Below are positions 45,372 through 53,183 of a stretch of DNA of 64,000 nt, in pieces. The stretch is from Opitutaceae bacterium (GTDB taxonomy: Bacteria > Verrucomicrobiota > Verrucomicrobiia > Opitutales > Opitutaceae): assembly GCA_018402455.1 (NCBI GenBank), contig JAGYIG010000001.1:84164-148163 (forward strand), given 5' to 3'. The notes under the pieces are model-generated. The model saw nothing but the letters and a program-made list of their open reading frames with translations. It had not been told where the DNA came from and did no database searches. Both the position numbers and the translations under genes were made by a program. The first letter of the stretch is position 1. Every line of letters starts with the position of its first letter.

Positions 45372-45968
45372 CGGACGTCCTTTTGACGGGATTGAATCGC
45401 CGCGATCTCCCGGGTGATGGCGTGACCGAAGTCGGCTGAACTCAGCGCGGCGGCGAGGCTGCGGTTGGCCGTCGGGTTGCCCGCGTGGTCTCCGATCTCA
45501 CTGGCGGCGGCGAGGGGCTGGCCATCGAGCTTCACGATGCGGATACGGTGCCATCAGCCGGATCGGTTTGCGGAGGTAAGCCCCGTGGTGGGCATAGGTA
45601 TGGGCAAAGGTAGCGGCGTTGCCACTCTACGAAAACCACCCCAGTCTCCCTTGTGAAACCGGGGCATGCCGCCGATCTGCATGGTGTGATCACCCACGGA
45701 TCCACCCAAAAATTCGAGCACGAGCGAATCCGTCTCGCCCCCGCACCACCGTCTCACGGACCCGAATGGTGAGGTAGGTCTTGATGACGCGATGACCGGC
45801 ATCGTTGGTGACCCAACGGCTTTCTGGTGGTGACGATTGCCTTGCACGATGCAGTCGAACGCTGGTCAGGGTCGTGAAGGGTTGGCGGGGTGACCGAGAT
45901 GGCGTGGGCGGTGGAAGGCTGCCCCAAAGGGCAAGCGCCACCAACAAGAGAGCGGTCGGCAGCCGCAT
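45368..45968 (-). pseudogene. Decayed gene for an exported protein, formerly coupled to the metalloprotease
   Basis: Minus-strand frames join into one coding trace: signal peptide MRLPTALLLVALALWGSL, then TNDAGHRVIKTYLTIRVRET, then in another frame LEFLGGSVGDHTMQIGGMPR and FHKGD, and finally RIRIVKLDGQPLAAASEIGD to AIQSRQKDVR and a stop that overlaps the protease ATG. The GG-VGD...GMPRF-GD pattern is a recurring exported family encoded beside matrixin proteases. At least three frame changes are needed, so this is a pseudogene or badly sequenced; the original length would be about 200 residues. Confidence 0.65.
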
Positions 45969-46246
45969 CGAGTTTATGTTTCATCGACTACCTTTGGAAC
46001 GCGGGTGAAAGAAGTCTTCACATTGCTCAGCCAGAATTCGAAAACCAGTGATTGGCTTCCATCAGAGAGGTAAGATAATCCAAACCGGGCTGGGTTCCAT
46101 CTTGTAAGCCGCTCAGGGGTGAACTGATTGAGGTGGCCGTCCCTGATGGGTCTTACCCGCCTGAGACCGTGATGTAAAAGTGGTTACAACAGGCTAAAAA
46201 TTGGTGCTGCCCGGCTCCGGCGGCGGAAACTTGCCATCATTAGATG

Positions 46247-46425
46247 TCCCCTCGTCCCCCCAGAAGAATCGAAGCCTCTGCGCTCGCGCCCCGCGCCCGG
46301 CCCCGCGCCCACCGCGCCCACCGCGCCCGCCGCGCCTTGCGCCCACCGCGCCCTGCGCCCGCCCCCGCGCCCCGCGCCTCTCGCGTCCACCGCGCCTGCC
46401 ACCGCGCTTCCTCCGCCCGCGCGTC
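46247..46425. repeat. C-rich low-complexity tract of CCGCGCCCA-like units
   Basis: Nearly purine-poor on the + strand, built of imperfect copies of CCGCGCC plus CA or CG. The complement is G-rich and could form G-quadruplexes. Frames through it encode only Arg/Ala/Pro or Gly/Arg/Ala repeats and are not genes. Confidence 0.8.
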
Positions 46426-46462
46426 CGGACGGGCTGTCTCCTCCCGCGAAAACGCCCCGCGA

Positions 46463-46489
46463 CCAAAGTAACCTAATAGGTTACTTTGG
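46463..46489. repeat. Perfect 11-bp palindrome around TAATA
   Basis: CCAAAGTAACC, loop TAATA, GGTTACTTTGG. No T tract follows directly, so it looks more like an operator or structural repeat than a terminator. It lies 55 bases left of the IS element. Confidence 0.7.
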
Positions 46490-46536
46490 GGCGATCTGTT
46501 CGCGGCGGGTTTTTTGGGGGCGTGGCGCCGGCAGGG

Positions 46537-46544
46537 AATTCCTT
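46537..46544. repeat. IS target-site duplication, left copy
   Basis: AATTCCTT, identical to 47919-47926. Confidence 0.85.
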
Positions 46545-47918
46545 AGTTGTGTGCGTCAAGTTCTGCAAAAAGAGATGCAGTGGTGAGCGGTTTGATGGGT
46601 TAATTGGATAAAAGGATTTTAGGGATGGGGTGCAGGGGAAGGGGCTTGGCTCCTTCCCGCCTCCAGGTAATGTTGGTCTTAGGCGGCGTGGGATTGGGGG
46701 TGACGGATCGATTCGCGCAGCGGTTCCATATTCAGGTAGCGGTTCGAGTCGATCCAGTCCTCGTGGGTTTCGATGGCGAGGGCTCGCACCAAACGCAGGC
46801 AACAGGCCTCGTCGGTGAAGATGCGCACGACGTGGGTGCGACGCTTTAACTCTTGGTTGAGGCGTTCGAGCAGGGTGATCGATTTGAGGTGTTTTGTGGT
46901 GGGTGCGCGGGAGCCGATAAAGGTGAAGGTCTCCTCGATATTGGCCTCCACCCAGTCGCACGGTTACGATGTTGGCCACTCCAGCGTTCCAGCCATTTGG
47001 TCAGATCATGGCGCGCCTCGTTCACATCATGAGTCGTAGAGCCAGCGTAGTTCCTGGAGCACGGTGCGATCAGCCGATGCGTGGCAAGTAGTCAGTGCGT
47101 TGCGCTGGAAGTGCACGTAGCAGCGTTGCCACAGGGCCGCGGGCAGCACTTCGGCGATGGCCTTTTTCAGCCCATGGTCATCGGTCACCGCCAGATACAC
47201 CCCGTGCAGCCCGGCTTTTGCTTCGAAAGTGCTTCCAGCTACTGGTGCTTTCGCGCTCGGCCAGCTCCACCCCTAGGATTTACCGGCGACCCTACTCAGT
47301 CGATCCCGATCATACCAATGCCGCCCGACTGCGGATCACCCGTCTTCGCGCACGCGCTCATAGCGCGCGTCCAGGATCGAATTTGAGGATGTTATCTTCT
47401 TCCGACTGGCGGTTCATAAAGCGGTGCAGCTCTTCATCGAGGGTCTTCGTTACACTCAGGACCGCACTCGCCGAACCCATGCCCCGCACAGCTCTTCGGT
47501 CACCGCGCACCTTGCGCGTCGAGACGCCGTGCACATACATCTGGGCGACGCCACGAGCAAGCCTTCTCCTGCGCTGGTAACGCGAAGCCTCGGTGCTAAA
47601 CAGTCCATCACGGTCTTGGGATCCGCAGTTCAGCGTGCCCGATCAATCGACGCCGATAGTGGCCGCTACGATAGCCTCGGCGATCGGCGGTGCGTTTTCT
47701 GCCCGGCTGGCTGGGGCTTCGTCCATCTCGGCTTCGAGCACCGCTGCGGTGCTCTCCAACAGCGCGAATGGCGTCGTCTCCTTGTAAAAGCGCCAGCGTT
47801 TAGCACGCGCGATGTGATCTTTTCGGTCATGTCCTTGGTCGGACGGATTGTGGTCTTTTTCATGGTGGTGGTGTCATTACCACAATCCGTCTTTTTGCTG
47901 AACTTTTTGCACACTACC
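46545..47918 (-). mobile_element. IS256-family insertion sequence, complete ends, broken transposase
   Basis: The 1374-bp element is bounded by related ~29-bp inverted ends (left GTGTGCGTCAAGTTCTGCAA from 46549; right, read inward on the minus strand, GTGTGCAAAAAGTTCAGCAA), with 23 of 29 positions matching when counted from the outermost base. Outside both ends is a perfect 8-bp direct repeat, AATTCCTT, at 46537-46544 and 47919-47926. 8-bp duplications are usual for IS256 elements. The transposase gene fills the interior on the minus strand. Confidence 0.88.
46679..47863 (-). pseudogene. IS256-family (Mutator-type) transposase with several frameshifts
   Basis: Pieces in different frames give an N-terminus (MKKTTIRPTKDMTEKIT), MYVHGVSTRKV...LSVTKTLDEELHR, YLAVTDDHGLKKAIAEVLPA then ALWQRCYVHFQRNAL, and the C-terminus ITLLERLNQELKRRTHVVRI, FTDEACCLRLVRALAIETHE, DWIDSNRYL. 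All are standard IS256 transposase segments, in order, and the total span (about 395 codons) is the normal length, so only small indels are involved. The product cannot be made as written. Confidence 0.85.
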
Positions 47919-47926
47919 AATTCCTT
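47919..47926. repeat. IS target-site duplication, right copy
   Basis: AATTCCTT, identical to 46537-46544. Confidence 0.85.
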
Positions 47927-48114
47927 TTCGCTTGTAGCGCCAGGGGACGGGGGCCGAGGGGGACTTTAGTCGGGATAGTCGGGGTCGAAATGGCCGATGG
48001 GTTGCGAGGCCTCGGGCGAAGCACGGCTGCTTTGAGTCGCAGACCGAATTTGTGCTGTCCGCAAACTGTCCCTTAGGTCCGTCCCGCCGTGGTCTGCGGT
48101 TGAAATAAAATGTC

Positions 48115-48990
48115 CTAGCCCTGGTTTGACCGCATCTCGGCTTGGCGCATCGGCATGCTGTCGATGAGTTCGAAGAGGGCCTCCATGTCCAAGGGGGTGG
48201 TTTGGTGCAGCTTCCGCCCGCCGTCCTTGCCGTAGAGAGAGACGTGAAAGGCGTCGCCACCGGTCTGAATTTTGACGATCAAATCGCGAGCTGTCATCGC
48301 GGTCGCGTGGGCATCGAAGCGCACCTGTTGTTCGCGAAAGGCGTCATCGTCGCGGGAAGGCGTCATCACGACTAGGACGCGGTCTTGCCATCGATGCGCG
48401 GAGAGATCCGGGGGATTGGCGGTGCGCTCGACCGGAATGTGCACTTCGTAGGTTTTCAAAAACCACGGGGTGAACGGGCCGTTCCAATACACGCCGTAGG
48501 CCTCGCCCGTGGGCCGCCAATCGGTTTGATCGGCCAACCAGGCTTCGAGCTCCCGGCGGGTTTCCTTAAAGTTGGCTTCGTGGTATCCGCCTTTGGCTCC
48601 CCGCGCGGCCACCGTGCGTTCCGGGGTTTCGATCACCTCCACCCCGTCTTTACTGCCGGCTACTTTGCCCACCTCCCCGGGCGCGACCCAAAACAGCATG
48701 GCCCCTTCTTGGATGGAGGCTTCCACGGGAGTCGTCATCGCGATGTCGTGGTTGGAGATGTAGCGGAACAAGGGGCCGAATAGTTGGCCGCTGTTGTCGA
48801 AGTAATTGCCCGGGGCCTTCGATTTCAACAGCATGCCAGCGGGCAAGGTCTTGATCTCGTTGACTTGGGGGGACGTCGGCGGGAAGGCGGTGGAGGCGGC
48901 CATGGTGGAGAGGGGGATGAGGGCCGCCAGTCCGGCGGTTGCCGCCAGCGTGCGCCACCCTCGGAGGGACGAGGTTCCGAACGGCGTCAT
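48115..48990 (-). CDS. Exported SOUL-type heme-binding family protein
   Basis: 291 residues from ATG 48990 with a signal peptide ending near STMAAS. The SOUL fold pattern is clear: FGPLFRYISNHDIAMTTPVE, VIETPERTVAARGAKGGYHE, WLADQTDWRPTGEAYGVYWN and FLKTYEVHIPV. An extra ~85-residue C-terminal domain follows (VLVVMTPSRDDDAFREQQVR...ELIDSMPMRQAEM), not part of the usual SOUL domain. The start overlaps the stop of the SDR gene by 4 bases, so both are coupled; heme binding in bacterial SOUL proteins is not proven. Confidence 0.85.
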   Translation of the reverse strand: MTPFGTSSLRGWRTLAATAGLAALIPLSTMAASTAFPPTSPQVNEIKTLPAGMLLKSKAPGNYFDNSGQLFGPLFRYISNHDIAMTTPVEASIQEGAMLFWVAPGEVGKVAGSKDGVEVIETPERTVAARGAKGGYHEANFKETRRELEAWLADQTDWRPTGEAYGVYWNGPFTPWFLKTYEVHIPVERTANPPDLSAHRWQDRVLVVMTPSRDDDAFREQQVRFDAHATAMTARDLIVKIQTGGDAFHVSLYGKDGGRKLHQTTPLDMEALFELIDSMPMRQAEMRSNQG

Positions 48991-49724
48991 TTGACCAGCG
49001 GACGCACGGAGGTGAAGCCACCATCGACGGGGAGAATTTGTCCGGTGAGGCGGGACGCCTCGTCGCTCAGCAGCCAAGCCATGACCCCCGCCACGTCGCG
49101 GGCGGATTGCAGGCCGGCGAGCGGGTATTGTTTGGTGGCGGCCTCGCGGAAGGCATCGGACTTGAGGAGGGGAGCCGTGAGGGGGGTATCGGTCAGGCCG
49201 GGAGCAACGGCGTTGAAGCGCAAATTTTGATGGGCGTAGGATGCGGCGGCACTCCGCACGAGCGCTTCCAGACCGCCCTTGGCTGCGGCGATGGCCTCGT
49301 GGTTGGCGACGCCGATTCGGGCCACCACCGAGCTTACCACCACGGCGCTTCCTCCGGCCCGCTGGCGGCCGTTGATCCAGCCGTGCAGGGTGTGGTAGGC
49401 ACTGTCCAGGTTCACCCGCATCACGTCGGCCCACGCCTCGGGTCGGGTGCGGTGCAGGGGGGTGAGCAAGGTGTTGCCCACGCAATGAGCGAGTCCGGCC
49501 GGCGTTTCGCCGAAGGTTTCCCGCGCTTGGGCAAACATCGCCGCCACGCCTTCGGCGGTGGTGCAGTCGGCTTGGATTTTAAGCTCCGCGGTCACACCTT
49601 CGAGTCGCCCGGCTTCGCGGCTGACCGCCGCCACCCGGTGACCTTCCGCGGAAAGGAGGTGGCACAAGGCGGCACCGATGCCTCCGGCGGCACCGGTGAC
49701 CAGAAATGTTTTGGAGATGGCCAT
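48987..49724 (-). CDS. Short-chain dehydrogenase/reductase (SDR)
   Basis: 245 residues. Cofactor site VTGAAGGIGAALC; NNAG-like motif altered to HCVGNTLL; the catalytic Ser is in VVSSVVARIGV but the usual YxxxK is changed to HEAIAAAKGGLEALV (His-Glu-Ala in place of Tyr), so activity may be altered. C-terminal LTGQILPVDGGFTSVRPL is standard. First of a coupled pair with the SOUL gene. Confidence 0.88.
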   Translation of the reverse strand: MAISKTFLVTGAAGGIGAALCHLLSAEGHRVAAVSREAGRLEGVTAELKIQADCTTAEGVAAMFAQARETFGETPAGLAHCVGNTLLTPLHRTRPEAWADVMRVNLDSAYHTLHGWINGRQRAGGSAVVVSSVVARIGVANHEAIAAAKGGLEALVRSAAASYAHQNLRFNAVAPGLTDTPLTAPLLKSDAFREAATKQYPLAGLQSARDVAGVMAWLLSDEASRLTGQILPVDGGFTSVRPLVK

Positions 49725-49742
49725 GAGTCGGTGGGGTGGAGC

Positions 49743-50654
49743 TTACCAGCGTTGGGTGTAGGCGAAGGAGAAGACCACCGAGGGGTCGTAGTCGCTGCGG
49801 GCCACGAGCCGACCGGAGCGGTCTTCCAGTTCCAGTTCACCGCCGACCACGGTCCCGACATAAAGATCAAGGCTGCCGCCGGTTTGAAACTCCCGAGACC
49901 CCCGCAGGAATACCGCGGCACCGGTGTTTTGGCCGAACCCATCGGGTGCGACGCCCAGGCCGTCGAGGGCAAATCGGTTGACCCGATAACCGCCCCCGAA
50001 GCCGAACTCCCAATCGCTGATCCCGGTGTAAACGAATTCCAAGCCCGCCGGTCCACTCGGACCCGGCCGGAAAGGGTTGGCCAGACGCCACGTGTCGTTG
50101 ATTTGCCAATACACGAAGATCACCGGAAATCCGCTGGTGTCCTCCAGCCCATTGAACACGCCGCCTCCGAAACCCAGGGTCAACGCGGGGCTGAATTGTT
50201 TGGTGTAACCGAAGATGGCGCCGAACTCCAAGCTGTCACTCAGCGATACGCCGGACTCGCCCGCCGCCTGCATGCTGGGCATAAGGAAAAGTGAGGACTC
50301 CCGATCGATGGCGTAGCGGTATTGCAGGCTCACCTGCCATTGGTCGATCTCGCTCCACGGGCTGAAACCGCCCGCCGCGGCCCCGCCCGAGAAAGTGTAG
50401 TCGATTTTGGTGTAGCCGAAGTTGCCGCCAATTGAGCTGCCGCCCGCCAAACCCCGAATCATCCCGAACTTGACGCCGAGTCGATCGATCCCGAACTCAC
50501 CCCCGGCATCGAGCCCGGCGTCATCTTGGAGGATGGTCAGCACCTCGCCGGAAAACAGGGTCTTGCCCGCGGGTAGCGGTGGCCCCATCTGGCCGGCCAG
50601 CGGAAAAGCGGTAGCGGTGATCAGACCGAGAAGCTGCAGGAATCGCGTTTGCAT
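49743..50654 (-). CDS. Outer-membrane beta-barrel protein (DUF6268-like)
   Basis: 303 residues with signal peptide (MQTRFLQLLGLITATAFPLAG). Alternating hydrophobic strands with Gly/aromatic turns (VSLQYRYAIDRESSLFLMPS, FGAIFGYTKQFSPALTLGFG, DWEFGFGGGYRVNRFAL) and a terminal aromatic strand VVFSFAYTQRW. Function unknown; the pattern fits exported barrel proteins of the DUF6268 type. 19 bases separate it from the downstream SDR gene. Confidence 0.7.
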   Translation of the reverse strand: MQTRFLQLLGLITATAFPLAGQMGPPLPAGKTLFSGEVLTILQDDAGLDAGGEFGIDRLGVKFGMIRGLAGGSSIGGNFGYTKIDYTFSGGAAAGGFSPWSEIDQWQVSLQYRYAIDRESSLFLMPSMQAAGESGVSLSDSLEFGAIFGYTKQFSPALTLGFGGGVFNGLEDTSGFPVIFVYWQINDTWRLANPFRPGPSGPAGLEFVYTGISDWEFGFGGGYRVNRFALDGLGVAPDGFGQNTGAAVFLRGSREFQTGGSLDLYVGTVVGGELELEDRSGRLVARSDYDPSVVFSFAYTQRW

Positions 50655-50788
50655 CATGAGATCCAACCGGGCTCCTAGTCCGCAGCCTTGTCAACTTGTC
50701 GCCTCAGTTTTGATCCGCTTTTGTCTCAATTGTCGCTATCCCTATCCTATTCATAAATAATGGGATAAGTAATTGGGCTTTTCCTCGC

Positions 50789-51028
50789 TCACCAACGCCC
50801 GTAAGGCGGACGTCCATAGTATCCACCGCTGGAATAGCCGATCGAACTGTAGCTGTGGGTGCCGTAGGGCCCGGTGGATGTGCCGAAGCCGTAGCTCATG
50901 CCCGAGGAATTGTGGCCGCTGACGCCGAATCCAACGGACATACTTTCGCAGCCGGTGAAGGCGAGCGTGGCGAGGCTGAGGCCGGCCAGCAGGGCGACGC
51001 GTTTTAGAACAGCGGGAAGGCTTTTCAT
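50789..51028 (-). CDS. Small Gly/Tyr/Ser-rich lipoprotein
   Basis: 79 residues: signal VALLAGLSLATLAFTGC with a lipobox FTGC, then a mature part of repeated Gly-Tyr-Ser-like segments (GYSSGGYYGRPPYGRW). No homologue recognised. The start overlaps the stop of the VOC lipoprotein gene by 4 bases. Confidence 0.7.
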   Translation of the reverse strand: MKSLPAVLKRVALLAGLSLATLAFTGCESMSVGFGVSGHNSSGMSYGFGTSTGPYGTHSYSSIGYSSGGYYGRPPYGRW

Positions 51029-51888
51029 TCGAAATCGTAGGATTGGACGACAAAGGGCTCACCGGTGGGACCTTGCAGCAGGGCGATCTTGCCATCGCGG
51101 ATGTTGGGATCCGGGGCGAGGAGGACGTTCGCCTGCAGGGCCTGCGCCAGGGTGACGGTGGCGGCCACATCAAGCACCCGGACAAAGGGCAGCCAGTGCG
51201 GGCGGACTTCGACGGTCGGCAACTCCAGCATGCCGGCCTTGGGTTCACCGGCTTGAGTCAAAATGGAATAGGCCCGGGCGCGGGGGCCGGGAGGCGACTC
51301 GAATCCGTAGCCGAAGACCGCGGTGTAAAAGGCGCGGGCTCGGTCGTGATCATGGGTCCAAAGTTCGTTCCAAAGCCATCCGCCCAACGGCACCACGGAC
51401 CCGGGCGGGTCGCCGGTGGCGGACTGCGTGAGCACGAACAAGGCATCTTGATCGTCGCTGACGAAGGCGGCCCGTCCTCGATCGGGATAATCCCGGGCGG
51501 GTTCGATGATGCGTCCTCCGGCCCGCTCCACCGCCTCGACGGCGACGTCCAGGTTAGGGGTCGACAGATTGACCAGCCACTCCCCCGTCGAGTTGGCATT
51601 TTCCCCGGCTTCGAACCGGAACATGCCACCGATGACGGCTCCGTCGTGCTTGATCACGGTATACTTGCGGGGGCCGAACCCGATTTGTTCGAATTCCCAA
51701 CCGAAAAGCTGTCCGTAAAAGTCCCGCGATCCATCGAGGTCGCGGGTGGCGAGATCGTGCCAGATGACTTGGCCCGCCCGGGTCACCCCGGTGGGTGCTG
51801 GGGAGATGGGGGGAAGCTTGATTGCGGGGGTCGAGCAGCCAGCCAGAATGAGGCTGAAGGTCATCAAGGCCGCAGGCAGGGATCTCAT
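51025..51888 (-). CDS. VOC (glyoxalase/bleomycin-resistance)-superfamily lipoprotein
   Basis: 287 residues from ATG 51888 with lipobox ILAGC. Two VOC modules: the first around GQVIWHDLATRDLDGSRDFY to GEWLVNLSTPNLDVAVEAVE, the second around WNELWTHDHDRARAFYTAVF to VRVLDVAATVTLAQAL. Metal-ligand His/Glu positions are partly present (HDLA, HDHD). Membrane-anchored two-module VOC proteins of unknown substrate are common in this phylum. Confidence 0.82.
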   Translation of the reverse strand: MRSLPAALMTFSLILAGCSTPAIKLPPISPAPTGVTRAGQVIWHDLATRDLDGSRDFYGQLFGWEFEQIGFGPRKYTVIKHDGAVIGGMFRFEAGENANSTGEWLVNLSTPNLDVAVEAVERAGGRIIEPARDYPDRGRAAFVSDDQDALFVLTQSATGDPPGSVVPLGGWLWNELWTHDHDRARAFYTAVFGYGFESPPGPRARAYSILTQAGEPKAGMLELPTVEVRPHWLPFVRVLDVAATVTLAQALQANVLLAPDPNIRDGKIALLQGPTGEPFVVQSYDFE

Positions 51889-51973
51889 GGAGCAAACAAG
51901 ATGGGGGGAGGAAGGCGTTTGGCAAGGTTCCCGAGGGGCGGTCACAGCCGGTGCCGGTGTTGGCGGTGTTGGG

Positions 51974-52972
51974 CTAGCTGCCGGTTGGGCTCAGGCTGCG
52001 GTCCTTGACCTCGTGGTCAGAGCTCCGGGGGCCCTTTCGTCGAGCGGTTTGCAGGGCTTCGTAAAATTCGCCCATATCGGTCACCGTCTGGGCCTTGATC
52101 TCCTCCAAGGCTTGGCGGTAGCCCTCCATGGCCCGTCCCCCCACCACAATCCCGACCCTGGCCGGGAGAAGTCGGCGCAGCATGCGGAGCTGACCGGGCA
52201 GGTCTGGATCGTCCGGCGGATGCACCAGACTGAGAGCCACCATGCTGGCCTCAGATCGGATCGCCGCCCCGGCGATCTCGGCGGCCGGCAAGCTCGGGCC
52301 GAGGTGAATCACGTGCCAACCTGCCGAATTGGCCGCCGCTGCCGAGACCACCGCGCCGAACTCATGGAGCTGCCCGGACGGCGTGACCGTCAGGATCACC
52401 GGGGCGTTGCGGCTGGCGCCGTAAGACTGCACGTGGCCCAGCAAGTAAGTGCGCAGAGCCGCCGAAGCAAAATGTTCAAAAGCGGCGGTCAACTCTCCTT
52501 CGCACCAAAGACGGCCGATATGCTGCATCAGCGGCACCACCACCTTGGTGAGCATGCCCTGATAGCCCAACTCGAGGGAAGCTGCGTCGAGGGCGCCGCG
52601 CAGAGCCTCCGCATCCATCGCATCAATCGCACGAAAGGCGCGTTGGATCTCGGCGGGAAGTTCGTCTGCCGGCGAGGGCGGAAGGGCCGTTGCGACTTCG
52701 AGCTCCACCGGCCCGGCGGCCGCACTTTCCTGCGCCAGCTTACGGAGGGTTGCGGTGGAAAGGCCCGCGATATTCCCGATGCGATGCCCGGCCTGCGTGC
52801 AGTTGAACAGGAGGCTGAGCCGCTCGACGTTCTCGTCCGAGTAGAGCCGCCGGTTGGTCTCCGTGCGAGCGGGCACGAGTGCGCCATAGCGCTTCTCCCA
52901 CATCCGAATGAGATGCGAGGAGACGCCACTGCGCTCCGATGCGATTTTGATGGAATATCGAACCTCAGACAT
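51974..52972 (-). CDS. CarH/LitR-type B12-dependent photoreceptor transcription regulator
   Basis: 332 residues. N-terminal MerR helix-turn-helix (YSIKIASERSGVSSHLIRMW, EKRYGALVPARTETNRRLYS). The central four-helix bundle keeps the CarH adenosylcobalamin-capping motif W-x9-E-H, here WCEGELTAAFEH, and the cobalamin-binding domain keeps the lower-ligand His in GQLHEFGAVV. CarH binds DNA as a dark tetramer and releases it when light breaks the Co-C bond. The gene diverges from the fasciclin gene across a region with 11-nt-phased repeats. No Shine-Dalgarno sequence precedes the ATG. Confidence 0.88.
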   Translation of the reverse strand: MSEVRYSIKIASERSGVSSHLIRMWEKRYGALVPARTETNRRLYSDENVERLSLLFNCTQAGHRIGNIAGLSTATLRKLAQESAAAGPVELEVATALPPSPADELPAEIQRAFRAIDAMDAEALRGALDAASLELGYQGMLTKVVVPLMQHIGRLWCEGELTAAFEHFASAALRTYLLGHVQSYGASRNAPVILTVTPSGQLHEFGAVVSAAAANSAGWHVIHLGPSLPAAEIAGAAIRSEASMVALSLVHPPDDPDLPGQLRMLRRLLPARVGIVVGGRAMEGYRQALEEIKAQTVTDMGEFYEALQTARRKGPRSSDHEVKDRSLSPTGS

Positions 52973-52988
52973 GAGAAAGCAGGAAGGT

Positions 52989-53028
52989 TAACAAATCTCT
53001 AACAAAAAGAAAGGAGCAGGGTAACAAA
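52989..53028 (-). promoter_or_regulatory. Phased direct repeats, candidate CarH operator
   Basis: TAACAAA occurs at 52989-52995, 53000-53006 and 53022-53028, spaced 11 and 22 nt, that is one and two repeat periods apart. They lie 17-56 bases upstream of the carH start codon. CarH tetramers are known to contact successive 11-bp direct repeats. Confidence 0.6.
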
Positions 53029-53085
53029 TTGTGACATCGGACATAAGATCATGACCAAAATGGAGTAACGAAAAGCCGAAAATAC

Positions 53086-53136
53086 GAGACAAAAATGAGT
53101 CAACCACTTGCAGGGCCAATAAAATGAGACAAAAAT
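53086..53136. promoter_or_regulatory. Pair of GAGACAAAAAT repeats upstream of the fasciclin gene
   Basis: Identical 11-mers at 53086-53096 and 53126-53136, 40 nt apart, in an AT-rich stretch just before the fasciclin gene. Possible binding sites of the same or another regulator. Confidence 0.4.
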
Positions 53137-53183
53137 AATACAAACTATCATCGGCTCCGGCCGTTTAACCCCCTAAAATCGTC

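Larger units (their letters stand above)
45986..46544. other. Long intergenic region left of the IS element
   Basis: About 560 bases without a gene. It contains a C-rich low-complexity tract (46247-46425) and a perfect palindrome (46463-46489), listed separately; the first 250 bases show nothing recognisable. Confidence 0.5.

Noticed and set aside
46194..46476. Several Arg/Ala/Pro or Gly/Arg frames in the C-rich tract
   Set aside because: Produced by the low-complexity repeat in every frame.
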